In this document: positions 8,965 through 16,992 of the stretch, in pieces
Numbering within the stretch: position 1 is the first letter of the stretch
How the letters are laid out: every line of letters begins with the position of its first letter
Source: Alphaproteobacteria bacterium
GTDB lineage: Bacteria; Pseudomonadota; Alphaproteobacteria; UBA828
DNA length: 64,000 nucleotides
Assembly (NCBI GenBank): GCA_011523425.1
Contig: WTGU01000156.1
Coordinates: 61,365-125,364 of the forward strand
Direction: 5' to 3'
Program-made: the position numbers and the translations under genes
The notes under the pieces: model-generated
Seen by the model: only the letters and a program-made list of their open reading frames with translations
Databases searched by the model: none
What the model was told of the DNA's origin: nothing

Positions 8965-10749
8965 TCACCCGGCCTTGCGGAGCGCGGCGGTGGCATCGAG
9001 GTCGGGCGCGCTGGTCTCGGGGTCGATCACGACCCGATAGAGAGCGCGCGCCTCCTCCGGCGTGATCAGCTCGTTCAGGCAGTCGTCGGCGACCAGGGCC
9101 GGATCGCGCTCGCTCGGCGCGCCGTAGCCGCCGCCCCCCGCCGTCCGGTGACGGACGAGCGCGCCTTCGGCCACCTTCACGCCGCTCGCCCGCACGTAGC
9201 GCGCCTCCGACGGCGTGTCAGGCTCGACCAGGAGCTCGCTGCCCTGCCCCTCCTGCCCGCCGAACAGCCCGTAGGGCTTGAAGGTCTCCCGATCCAGCGC
9301 GATGGCGAGCTCGGCCTCGCCCATCATGCGGTAGTCGATCTCGGTGCCGAAGCCGCCGCGATGCCTGCCGGCGCCGGCGGAACCTTCCTGCAGCGCGAAC
9401 TTCTCGCAGAGCAGGATCGGCGTCGTGGTCTCCATCACTTCCACCGGGATGTTGTAGGCATCTCCGCTGCCGAGCGAGACGGTGGCGCTGTTGCCGTCGG
9501 CGTGGTGGCGCCCGCCCCAGCCGCCGGAATAGCACTCGAAGTGCACGAACTCGCCGTCGGTCGTCGGGTCCTTGCCGCCGAGGGTCATGCAGCTGAAGCA
9601 GCCGAAGGTGCCGCCGATCACCTCGTCCGGCACGACATTCGCCAGTGCCTGGAAGATCAGCTCGATCAGCCGCGTCCCCATGTTCCCCATGCCGGTCGTC
9701 ACGGGCGCGGGGTACTCGGGATTGAAGACACAGCCGGGCGGTGCCGTCACATGGATGGGCCGGTACGAGCCCTCGTTGCCGCCAAGCGCAGTGTCAGTGA
9801 AGAACATCATCGCCTGGCGCGTCATCGAGACCGTCACGACCCAGTGGGCGTTGCCCGCCGAGCCCTCGCGCTGCGCTCCGCTGCCGGTGTAGTCGATGTG
9901 GATGTCGCCGCCCGTTACCGTGACGGTGACGGCGATCGGGATCGGCTCGTCCGAGACTCCGTCGCCGTCCGCGAAGCCCGATGCCCGGTAGATGCCGTCG
10001 GGAATCTTCTCGATGGCTGAGCGCACAACGCGCTCGCCGTGGTCCAGCAGCGCATCGACCGTCTGTGTCAGCAGGTCGACGCCGTTCTTCTCCAGCCACT
10101 CGTGGGTCCTGAGCTCGGCCGTCTTGAGGGCGGCGATCTGGGCCGCGAAGTCGCCGCGCGAGAGCGTCGGCGTGCGCAGGTTCGCCATCAGGATCTCCAC
10201 GACCTCCTCGTTCATCGTGCCGCCGCGCGCGAGCCTGAGCGCGGGAAGGCAGAGGCCTTCCTGATAGGTGTTGCGGGCATCCGCCGACCAGCTGCCGGGG
10301 TCCTTGCCACCGATGTCGAGGTGATGCGCCTTGTTCGCCGCCAGCATCACCAGCGCGCCCCGCCAGAAGATCGGCATGACGACGTTGATGTCGTTCTTGT
10401 GCGTGCCTCCGGCGGTGTAGGGATCGTTGGAGAGGAAGATGTCCCCCGGTTCCATCTCGGCCAGGGGAAACTTCTCGATCACCGCGTCGATCACGAAGTT
10501 CATGCTGCCGTTGAAGATGGGGATGCCTTCGGCCTGGGCCAGAAGCCGGCCCCGACTGTCGAAGAGCACGCAGCTGTAGTCGTTGATCTCGCGCAGGATC
10601 GTCGAATAGGAGGTCCTGTTCAGCGTGATCGACATCTCGCTGATGATCGAGTGCAGGCCGGCGCGGACGACCTCCAGCGTGACCGGATCGACCGTCTGAC
10701 CGACCGTCGGCTCACCTGCCGTCTCGGCGATACTCATTGCCTTGGCCAT
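8965..10749 (-). CDS. Hydantoinase B / oxoprolinase family subunit (first HyuB)
   Basis: A 594-residue HyuB-type protein, the usual length for a stand-alone beta subunit. Family landmarks are DPVTLEVVRAGLHSIISEM at the start, GDIFLSNDPYTAGGTHKNDI, the metal-associated NKAHHLDIGG, and the C-terminal TAGGGGYGAPSERDP. The alpha subunit phosphorylates or activates the substrate with ATP, and HyuB supports cleavage of the cyclic amide bond (5-oxoproline, hydantoin, N-methylhydantoin) or, in related complexes, carboxylation. It follows hyuA by 32 bp. N-methylhydantoin amidohydrolase is a plausible function given the adjacent creatinase-like gene, but specificity is not encoded in recognisable motifs. 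This protein is clearly diverged from the other two HyuB proteins in the window. Confidence 0.9.
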   Translation of the reverse strand: MAKAMSIAETAGEPTVGQTVDPVTLEVVRAGLHSIISEMSITLNRTSYSTILREINDYSCVLFDSRGRLLAQAEGIPIFNGSMNFVIDAVIEKFPLAEMEPGDIFLSNDPYTAGGTHKNDINVVMPIFWRGALVMLAANKAHHLDIGGKDPGSWSADARNTYQEGLCLPALRLARGGTMNEEVVEILMANLRTPTLSRGDFAAQIAALKTAELRTHEWLEKNGVDLLTQTVDALLDHGERVVRSAIEKIPDGIYRASGFADGDGVSDEPIPIAVTVTVTGGDIHIDYTGSGAQREGSAGNAHWVVTVSMTRQAMMFFTDTALGGNEGSYRPIHVTAPPGCVFNPEYPAPVTTGMGNMGTRLIELIFQALANVVPDEVIGGTFGCFSCMTLGGKDPTTDGEFVHFECYSGGWGGRHHADGNSATVSLGSGDAYNIPVEVMETTTPILLCEKFALQEGSAGAGRHRGGFGTEIDYRMMGEAELAIALDRETFKPYGLFGGQEGQGSELLVEPDTPSEARYVRASGVKVAEGALVRHRTAGGGGYGAPSERDPALVADDCLNELITPEEARALYRVVIDPETSAPDLDATAALRKAG

Positions 10750-10781
10750 GGTGCGTCCCTGTCCCGATGCGCCCTACCGCC

Positions 10782-12842
10782 TCACGCCGCCACGTCGATC
10801 GCAAGATTGCGAAACCGATCCACCGTGGCGAGCTGGCCCGGCATGACGACGATCGTCGAGCGGGGATCCTCGATGATGCAGGGCCCGGCGATCTCGTCGT
10901 CGGCACGGAGCGCGGTCACGTCGTAGATCGCTGTCTCGACGAAACCACCGCCGAAGTAGACGTCGCGCCGCGCCTTCGTCTCAAGCGGCCCGTCGGCCGC
11001 GGCGCGGGCAGCGATCTCAGGGAGCCGAGGCCGCTCGAACGTGCCGATGGCGAAGACGCGGGCGTTGACCATCTCGACCTCGAACTCGGGGTTGGCGAAG
11101 CCATAGGTGTGCTCGTGCAGCTTATCGAACTCCGAGCGGATGCGCTCGCCGTCGAGGTCGTCGATATCGACGTAGACGCGCAGGTAGTAGTCCTGCCCGA
11201 CATAGCGCAAGTCGAGCGCGTCGTCGAAGCGCATGGCGCCGTCGTCCACGCCGTCGCTGCGGAGCCTGTCGGCGCCGAGGGTCCGCAGATGCCGCAGGGC
11301 ACGCTCGACGTCGGACCACGCGACGGCGGCGAGCGACTGGACGCTGGACTGCGCGAAGTCGTGCCGGAGATCGGTGGCGAGCATCCCGACGGCCGAGACG
11401 GCGCCGGGGTTACTTGGCACGACCAGCCGCTGCACGTCGCCGATGCGCAGCAGCTCGCCTGCCACCATGCCGCCCGCGCCGCCGAAGGCCATGAGAGTAA
11501 AGGTGCGGACATCGAAGCCCCGCGCGATGAGGATCGAGCGGATCGCCTTGTTCATGTTGGCCGTGACCCCCCGGAGCACGCCTTCGGCGGCATCCGCCAC
11601 GTCCATCCCGAGCGGCTCGGCGATGCGCTCGCGGATGGCTCGCTCGGCGGCCGCGCGGTCAAGCGTCATCTCGCCGGCGAGGAAGTAGTCCGGATTCAGC
11701 CGATTGAGCGTGACGCAGGCGTCGGAGACGGTCGGCTCGCTCCCGCCGAGGCCGTAGCAGGCCGGGCCGGGCCGGGCGCCCGCGCTCTGCGGGCCGACGC
11801 GAAGCGCGCCGCCGGAATCGACCCAGGCGATGCTGCCGCCGCCGGCGCCGATGGCGAGGATCTCGATCGTCGGCGCCATGATCGGCCATCCCTCGACCGC
11901 GCTCTGATCGACCGTCCGCGCCAGGCCGTCCGAGATCACGCCCATGTCGCTGCTGGTGCCGCCGATGTCGATGGTCGCCACGTCGCGAAGACCCATGCGG
12001 TTCGCTATGAACTGGGCGCCGACGACGCCCCCTGCGGGACCCGACATCACGGTGCGGACCGGCAGCGTCCGCGCCGCCCGGCTCGTGATGACCCCGCCGT
12101 TCGACTGCATCACGAAGAGCTCCCGCTCCAGGCCCCGGTCGCTCAATGCCCGAGACAGTCCGTCCAGATAGGCCGAGATGATCGGGATCGTGCTGGCGTT
12201 GATCGCCACCGTCGACGTGCGCTCGAACTCCCTGAGCTCGCTGGCGACGTCGGAGGAGATGGTGACGTGCGCCTCCGGGTGCTCCTCCAGGAAGACCTCC
12301 CGGGCACGGCGCTCGTGGTCCGGGTTGGCGTAGGCGTGGAGGAAGCAGAGCGCGACGGAGCGGATGTCGAGCGCCCTGATCCGGCGCGCCACTTTGCGCG
12401 TGCCCTCCTCGTCGAGCGGGCACAGAACCTCGCCCGTGTGACGGACGCGCTCGGCGACCTCGAAGCGCAGATGCCGGGGGATGATCGGCTTCGGCTTGAT
12501 CCACTTGAGGTCGTACATGCGGGGGTTGTTTGTCCGCATGATCTCGAGCACGTCCCGAAACCCCCGGGTGGTGACGAGCGCGGACCTCGGCAGCTTCCGC
12601 TCGAGCAGCGCGTTGAGCACGACGGTCGCCCCGTGCACGAAGTAGTCGACGTCCGCGAGCGCGATGCCGCGGCCCAGTTCGGTGCCGGCATCCGAGAGAA
12701 TCCGCTCGACCCCGCCCAGCACCCCCTCCTTGAAGTCGCCCGGCGTGGACAGCGTCTTCGCCACATGCACGCCGCCGCCGGGGTCAAGGAGCACCAGGTC
12801 GGTGAAGGTGCCCCCGATATCGGCGGCAAGCCGGGCCGTCAT
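10782..12842 (-). CDS. Hydantoinase A / oxoprolinase family subunit (first HyuA)
   Basis: A 686-residue HyuA-type protein. The N-terminal ADIGGTFTDLVLLDP is the phosphate-binding segment of the acetate/sugar-kinase (ASKHA) fold. SNGGVITSRAARTLPVRTVMSGPAGG and TIDIGGTSSDMG are the second and third nucleotide-binding elements, and SIAWVDSGGALRVGPQSAGA is the family fingerprint. It forms the ATP-dependent amidohydrolase with the HyuB encoded 32 bp downstream. The ATG at 12842 puts the first kinase motif at residue 6, as expected. It lies 34 bp after the creatinase-like gene on the same strand. The ring substrate is unknown; hydantoin, N-methylhydantoin, 5-oxoproline or a carboxylation substrate remain possible. 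Confidence 0.92.
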   Translation of the reverse strand: MTARLAADIGGTFTDLVLLDPGGGVHVAKTLSTPGDFKEGVLGGVERILSDAGTELGRGIALADVDYFVHGATVVLNALLERKLPRSALVTTRGFRDVLEIMRTNNPRMYDLKWIKPKPIIPRHLRFEVAERVRHTGEVLCPLDEEGTRKVARRIRALDIRSVALCFLHAYANPDHERRAREVFLEEHPEAHVTISSDVASELREFERTSTVAINASTIPIISAYLDGLSRALSDRGLERELFVMQSNGGVITSRAARTLPVRTVMSGPAGGVVGAQFIANRMGLRDVATIDIGGTSSDMGVISDGLARTVDQSAVEGWPIMAPTIEILAIGAGGGSIAWVDSGGALRVGPQSAGARPGPACYGLGGSEPTVSDACVTLNRLNPDYFLAGEMTLDRAAAERAIRERIAEPLGMDVADAAEGVLRGVTANMNKAIRSILIARGFDVRTFTLMAFGGAGGMVAGELLRIGDVQRLVVPSNPGAVSAVGMLATDLRHDFAQSSVQSLAAVAWSDVERALRHLRTLGADRLRSDGVDDGAMRFDDALDLRYVGQDYYLRVYVDIDDLDGERIRSEFDKLHEHTYGFANPEFEVEMVNARVFAIGTFERPRLPEIAARAAADGPLETKARRDVYFGGGFVETAIYDVTALRADDEIAGPCIIEDPRSTIVVMPGQLATVDRFRNLAIDVAA

Positions 12843-12876
12843 CGTCCCGCTCGGCCCGCCGGGGCGACAGCCCTCT

Positions 12877-14115
12877 TCACGAAGGCAGCCAAAGCTCTTC
12901 CAGCCTCCCGTCGTCGCCAGCCAGCAGAACCCCGCGCGGGAAGGTGTTGAGGTTCTCGATGCCGTCGGCGGTGATGCGGCAGATGTCGTGATGGCGGAAG
13001 CCGCCGAGCCCGTCCACGTTCACCATCGGCTCCATGGTCACGACCATGTTCTCCTCGAGCACGGTGTCGTTGTACTGGCGCAGCTCGCCGCCTTCCTCGC
13101 GCCCGAACCAGATGGACATGATCCCGACCGAGTGACCCGTGCCGAACGAGCGCCCCTCCAGGAGGCCCGCGTCCCGGTAGATCGGGTTGACGACCTTGTC
13201 GACTTCCGAGCACCTGATGCCTGCGCGCAGGGTGCGGAGGCCGGCGTGATGCGCCTCGACGTTGGTCTTGAAGACGACGAGCGCCTCGTCGGGGATGTGC
13301 CCCCAGTAGAGGCTGCGCTCCAGCACGTGGTAGTAGCCGCCGATGATCGCGTAGGGGTTCACGCTGATCATCTCGCCCTTCTGCACGACCCGGTGCGCGT
13401 TCATGATGTGGCCGACGCGGCTCCGATAGGGCCCGGTCTGGATCCAGCACATGTTGAGGTTGTCGACCTCGATGTCCGGGAAGCGCCGGCGGAGCTCGTC
13501 CTCGACCGCGGAGTTGGCGGCCCGCGCCATCTCGACCTCGGTGACGCCCGGCTTCAGCGCCTCCAGCGCCGCGTAGCCGCCGACCTCGCAGACCTCGACG
13601 CCCTGTCGGATGAGAGCGATCTCTTCCTCCGACTTGACCAGGCGCTGGCGCATGGTGTCGTAGGCGACGTCGGCGAACTCGAAGCCGCCGAGCGCGCCGT
13701 CGAGCATCGCCTTGAACCCGACCGACACTGAATCCTCCTCGTAGCCGAGGCGGCCGCCCGTGATGCCGTTGTCGCGCAGCACTTCCTCGAAGAGCCGCAC
13801 GTTGTTCTCGAGCGGGCTCATCTCCCAGTCGTGGAAGGGGCGGATGTCGTCGAAGTAGCAGCAGTGCCGGGGGCGGACGTCCTCGATGCTGGAGACGATC
13901 AACGCCGGCTCGCCCTTCCTCGGGACGACCGCCGAGTGCAGACGGCCGAAGGGCGGACAGAAGAAGCCGGTGTAGTAGAGGACGTTGTGGAGACTCGTCA
14001 GGATCACGGCGTCGAAGGATCCGCGGTCCATCAGCGCGTGCAGATTGCGCAGGCGACGCTGCATCTCGCCGTCGCTCCACACCTTCTGCGTCGTGATCTT
14101 CTCCCCGTCGCTCAC
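12877..14115 (-). CDS. Creatinase-like M24-fold protein (probable creatine amidinohydrolase or close relative)
   Basis: A 412-residue pita-bread-fold protein. It follows Pseudomonas creatinase closely and, like creatinase, lacks the Asp/Asp/His/Glu/Glu metal set of true aminopeptidases. Residues corresponding to creatinase Phe62, Arg64, His232, Glu262, Arg335, Glu358 and His376 appear as Phe56, Arg58, His236, Glu266, Arg339, Glu362 and His376. The motifs are PFGRLH, VGHIMN, HVLERSLYWG, GREEGGEL, TMEPMV and FRHHDI. Creatinase hydrolyses creatine to sarcosine and urea. The GTG start at 14115 is chosen because GGGAGGAAG lies six bases upstream; the open frame before it is Cys/Trp-rich and unlike the family. 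It is the first gene of the eight-gene operon and diverges from the LysR gene. A relative acting on another guanidino compound cannot be excluded. Confidence 0.78.
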   Translation of the reverse strand: MSDGEKITTQKVWSDGEMQRRLRNLHALMDRGSFDAVILTSLHNVLYYTGFFCPPFGRLHSAVVPRKGEPALIVSSIEDVRPRHCCYFDDIRPFHDWEMSPLENNVRLFEEVLRDNGITGGRLGYEEDSVSVGFKAMLDGALGGFEFADVAYDTMRQRLVKSEEEIALIRQGVEVCEVGGYAALEALKPGVTEVEMARAANSAVEDELRRRFPDIEVDNLNMCWIQTGPYRSRVGHIMNAHRVVQKGEMISVNPYAIIGGYYHVLERSLYWGHIPDEALVVFKTNVEAHHAGLRTLRAGIRCSEVDKVVNPIYRDAGLLEGRSFGTGHSVGIMSIWFGREEGGELRQYNDTVLEENMVVTMEPMVNVDGLGGFRHHDICRITADGIENLNTFPRGVLLAGDDGRLEELWLPS

Positions 14116-14208
14116 GGCGCTTCCTCCCGACCTCGTATCGTTGTTGGGCCTAAGTATCGCTCCGGTAGGCCATCGCAGCGACCACCAATAGCACCCCGCA
14201 ATGGATTG

Positions 14209-14237
14209 TTGACATAAATAGTCAAAATAGCTGCATA
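14209..14237 (+). promoter_or_regulatory. Candidate sigma-70 promoter for the LysR gene
   Basis: TTGACA (14209-14214) and TGCATA (14232-14237) are separated by exactly 17 bp in the most AT-rich stretch of the divergent intergenic region. The -35 box is embedded in a TGAC-N7-GTCA dyad (14210-14224), a plausible site for autoregulation. The transcript would begin about 135 bp before the LysR start codon. Prediction from sequence only. Confidence 0.45.
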
Positions 14238-14318
14238 AGTATCCCTGATCGAACGCGCGCATGGCATGCGTCGGCGCCGCCGTTGACATGGTCGGACACC
14301 GGCACGACCATGATGGAC

Positions 14319-14332
14319 GCAAATGGATTTGC
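14319..14332. promoter_or_regulatory. Palindrome GCAAAT-GG-ATTTGC in the divergent control region
   Basis: A perfect 6+6 inverted repeat with a 2-bp spacer, 47 bp before the LysR start codon. A further ATTTGC copy occurs at 14341-14346. In a 70% GC genome an AT-rich perfect dyad at this place is a good operator candidate. Confidence 0.4.
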
Positions 14333-14336
14333 GCCG

Positions 14337-14355
14337 ATTCATTTGCAGCATGAAT
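14337..14355. promoter_or_regulatory. Candidate LysR operator ATTCAT-N7-ATGAAT
   Basis: A perfect 6+6 inverted repeat spaced by seven bases, containing a T-N11-A core (T14338, A14350) as expected for LysR-type regulators. It ends 23 bp before the LysR start codon and may serve the divergent operons on both sides. Confidence 0.45.
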
Positions 14356-14378
14356 GAGCGACGGCCTGCCGGACCGAG

Positions 14379-15299
14379 ATGGAACGCATCCTCCCGATCG
14401 ACCTGCTGAGGACCCTGCTCGTCCTGGCGCGGACCAGGAGCTTCTCGCGGACCGGAGACGAGATCGGCCGCTCGCAGTCGGCGGTGAGCCTGCAGATGCG
14501 ACGGCTGCAGCAGATCGTCGGCTCGCCGATCCTCGCCAGCGCCGGCAAGTCCTTCGGGCTCACGCCGCAGGGCGAGATCGTCCTCGAATACGCCAAGCAG
14601 ATCGTGGCCCTGAACGACGAGTGCGTCGGCCGGCTCGACGGCGGCATCCTGACCGGGACGATCCGCGTGGGAATCCCGAGCGACTTCGCGCTCTCCTTCC
14701 TGCCGCAGCTTCTCGGTCGCTTCTCGGAGACCAACCCCGATATCGCGCTCGACGTGACCTGCGAGCTGAGCCGCGACCTGATCGCCAGGCTCGCCCGCAG
14801 CGAGTTCGACATCGTCCTCGCGGTGCACGACGACTCCGCCACCGCGCATCCGACGGATCTCTGGCGCGAGCCGATGGCCTGGGTCGGCAGCCAAACCCAC
14901 GACTTGCGGGCACGACGCCCGCTTCCCCTGGTGCTCTTCCCCGACGGCTGCCAGTACCGCCTGCGCGTGCTCGGCGCGCTGCGGCGCCGGGACATCCCCT
15001 ACAGGATCGTCTATTCCAGCTCCAACCTCGCGGGCAACCAGGCGGCGATCGAGAGCGGGCTCGGCCTCACCGCGATCTCGACGAGCACTGTGCCGCCGAC
15101 GCTGCGCGCGCTGCCGCCCTGCGCCGAGCTGCCCGCGCTCGACGACTTCGACATCGGGCTCTTCTGGAACCCCGGCGGCGCCACCGGCGCCATGCGTGCC
15201 CTGGCGGCCGCCATGGTCCGGGTGCTGGACGGCAGGCTCACGCGGGCGCGGGAGCACGCGGCGAACGGTCCGGTTCATGGCACAGGCGCGCCGCGCTAG
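14379..15299 (+). CDS. LysR-family transcriptional regulator
   Basis: A 306-residue regulator. The N-terminal winged helix-turn-helix covers about residues 5-65 (LLRTLLVLARTRSFSRTGDE, then RSQSAVSLQMRRLQ as the recognition helix). A linker and a periplasmic-binding-like effector domain follow (GTIRVGIPSDFALSFLPQLL from about residue 93). It is the only transcription factor recognised in the window. It sits between two divergent gene sets, each encoding an M24 protein and HyuA-HyuB, so it probably controls both in response to a pathway intermediate (inference). The last 23 bp overlap the next small open reading frame. Confidence 0.93.
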   Translation: MERILPIDLLRTLLVLARTRSFSRTGDEIGRSQSAVSLQMRRLQQIVGSPILASAGKSFGLTPQGEIVLEYAKQIVALNDECVGRLDGGILTGTIRVGIPSDFALSFLPQLLGRFSETNPDIALDVTCELSRDLIARLARSEFDIVLAVHDDSATAHPTDLWREPMAWVGSQTHDLRARRPLPLVLFPDGCQYRLRVLGALRRRDIPYRIVYSSSNLAGNQAAIESGLGLTAISTSTVPPTLRALPPCAELPALDDFDIGLFWNPGGATGAMRALAAAMVRVLDGRLTRAREHAANGPVHGTGAPR

Positions 15300-15672
15300 G
15301 CGAGCGGCCCAGGCGTGCCGCGATGCGGTGCTGCTGGAGGGCAGCTACAGCTTCGAGCAGAAGATCACGGTCGAATGGGAGAGGCAGCTCGAGCTTGACG
15401 CATTCGAGGCACTGCTGTCGCCGCTCCTCGCCGAGCCCCGCTCGTTCGCCGAGATCCGCGCCTTCGTCTCCGGCGCGCTGAGGGCGCGCGACACGACGCT
15501 CCCCGCCGGCAGGATCAGCAAGTACCTGGTGTCCGGCCGCTCGCTCCAGGCGGCGTTGGCCGGCATGGTCGCGGCCGAACGGCTCACGGCGATCGAGGCC
15601 ACCGGCTCGAACGTCCGGCTCTGGGCGAGACGGCGCTGCGGGCGCGGCTCCCGGCCCGAGCGAAACCGGTGA
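15277..15672 (+). CDS. Small hypothetical protein overlapping the LysR gene end
   Basis: A 131-residue frame whose ATG lies inside the 3' end of the LysR gene. I do not recognise the product. It has a basic start, a plausible globular stretch rich in helix formers (EWERQLELDAFEALLSPLL, then RSFAEIRAFVSGAL) and a basic tail, with no signal peptide or membrane segment. The balanced composition argues for a real gene, but no clear Shine-Dalgarno is visible. Winged-helix or adaptor function is possible but unsupported. It could also be a remnant of a longer gene. Confidence 0.45.
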   Translation: MAQARRARRAAQACRDAVLLEGSYSFEQKITVEWERQLELDAFEALLSPLLAEPRSFAEIRAFVSGALRARDTTLPAGRISKYLVSGRSLQAALAGMVAAERLTAIEATGSNVRLWARRRCGRGSRPERNR

Positions 15673-15754
15673 AGGGCTTGGTGGAACGGCGCCGAAGGCA
15701 TTACCCTGCGACGGCAAGCGACCGCGCAGGCATTGCCGGATCCGGTGAGCGACC

Positions 15755-16960
15755 ATGACGAGTCAGGTCTTTCCCAGGGAGGAATACGAGGCGCGCTGGG
15801 CCAAGGTCCAGGGCGAGATGGCGCGCCGGGGCTACGAGACGGCCGTCATCTGGTCGCGGGGTGCCAGCTCCTACGACCGCTGCGCGAACCTGCTCTGGCT
15901 GGTCAACCACTACTCCGGGCACCCCGGCCAGACGCCCGACAACAACCTCTGGCAGGGGCGCGGCCACAACGCCGTGATCATGCGGGCGGGCCACGAGCCC
16001 GAGCTGCATAATGACGAGCTCCTTGAGCCGGCGGACTGGCTCGCCACCGACAACTGGCACTGGCACCAGAACCCGATCAAGGGCACGGCAGACGCGCTGA
16101 ACGCCCACGGGATCGCCGGCCCGGTCGCCATCGTCGGCACCGACTTCCTGCCTTGCAAGTACATGGACTGGCTGCGCGAGTGGTGCCCCAGCATCGACTG
16201 GCGGCCCGAGGACGACCTCGTCAAGTCGGTTCAGCACGTCAAGAGCGCGCGCGAGCTCGAGGTCTTCCGCGAGGCAGGCGATATCGCGAGCCGCGCGCTC
16301 ACCCTGATCATGGAGGGGCTCGTCAGCGGCAGGACCGAGGCGGAGGCCGCGGCCGCCGGCGCCGCCGAGGTGGTGCGCCGGGGCGGCATCCCCGCGATCA
16401 TCCGCCTCTCCCACGGCACTGGCGACGAGATGAACAATTTCAGCCGCTATCCGCTGAGCGGCGCCGATCCGGACTCGGCCCCCGGGGAGGGCGATTTCGT
16501 GCGCGCCTGGATCATGGGGCCGATGCGCCACGGCTACTTTCTCGATCCGGGGCGGACGGCGGTGTGCGGGCGCCACCCCAGCACCGTCCAGCGGGAGCTG
16601 CTCGAGGCCTGCATGGGCATCGTGGACGGCGTCATGGCGAAGATCCGCCCCGGCGTCTCGCCCCACGAGCTCGCGCGCGAGGGCGACCGGCTCACCAGGG
16701 AGGCCGGCGGTGGCGATACGGTCGATCAGGCGGGCCTGCAGTGGCCGCTCTACGGCCACCTCTGCGACATGATGTTCGAGAACCCGATGTACGGGCTCTC
16801 CACCTGCGACGAGGACCAGCTCATCCTGGAGAACATGGTCTGCAGCTCGGAAGCCTTCCTCGCCTGGGAGGGGGTCGGCGCCGTGGGCTTCGAGCAGAAC
16901 CTGATCGTGGGCAAGGACGGCGTGGAGGTCATCACCACCACGCCGGTCTACTGGGACTAG
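15755..16960 (+). CDS. Second M24-family (Xaa-Pro peptidase/creatinase-fold) protein, metal site degenerate
   Basis: A 401-residue pita-bread-fold protein with an N-terminal creatinase-N domain (about residues 1-165) and a C-terminal M24 domain. Of the five usual metal ligands, four can be placed: Asp in FLDPGRT, His in YGHLCD, Glu in CSSEAF and Glu in GFEQNLIVG. The first Asp of the D-x-G motif is replaced (RAWIMGP). The creatinase fingerprint of the 12877-14115 protein is absent, so this is not a second creatinase but another branch of the fold, perhaps hydrolysing an N-acyl or N-carbamoyl compound. It lies 32 bp before hyuA. The frame starts at an ATG with only a weak Shine-Dalgarno. Confidence 0.85.
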   Translation: MTSQVFPREEYEARWAKVQGEMARRGYETAVIWSRGASSYDRCANLLWLVNHYSGHPGQTPDNNLWQGRGHNAVIMRAGHEPELHNDELLEPADWLATDNWHWHQNPIKGTADALNAHGIAGPVAIVGTDFLPCKYMDWLREWCPSIDWRPEDDLVKSVQHVKSARELEVFREAGDIASRALTLIMEGLVSGRTEAEAAAAGAAEVVRRGGIPAIIRLSHGTGDEMNNFSRYPLSGADPDSAPGEGDFVRAWIMGPMRHGYFLDPGRTAVCGRHPSTVQRELLEACMGIVDGVMAKIRPGVSPHELAREGDRLTREAGGGDTVDQAGLQWPLYGHLCDMMFENPMYGLSTCDEDQLILENMVCSSEAFLAWEGVGAVGFEQNLIVGKDGVEVITTTPVYWD

Positions 16961-16992
16961 CGGCGTCCCGGCGGCAGGTGAGCGAGCCGGGC

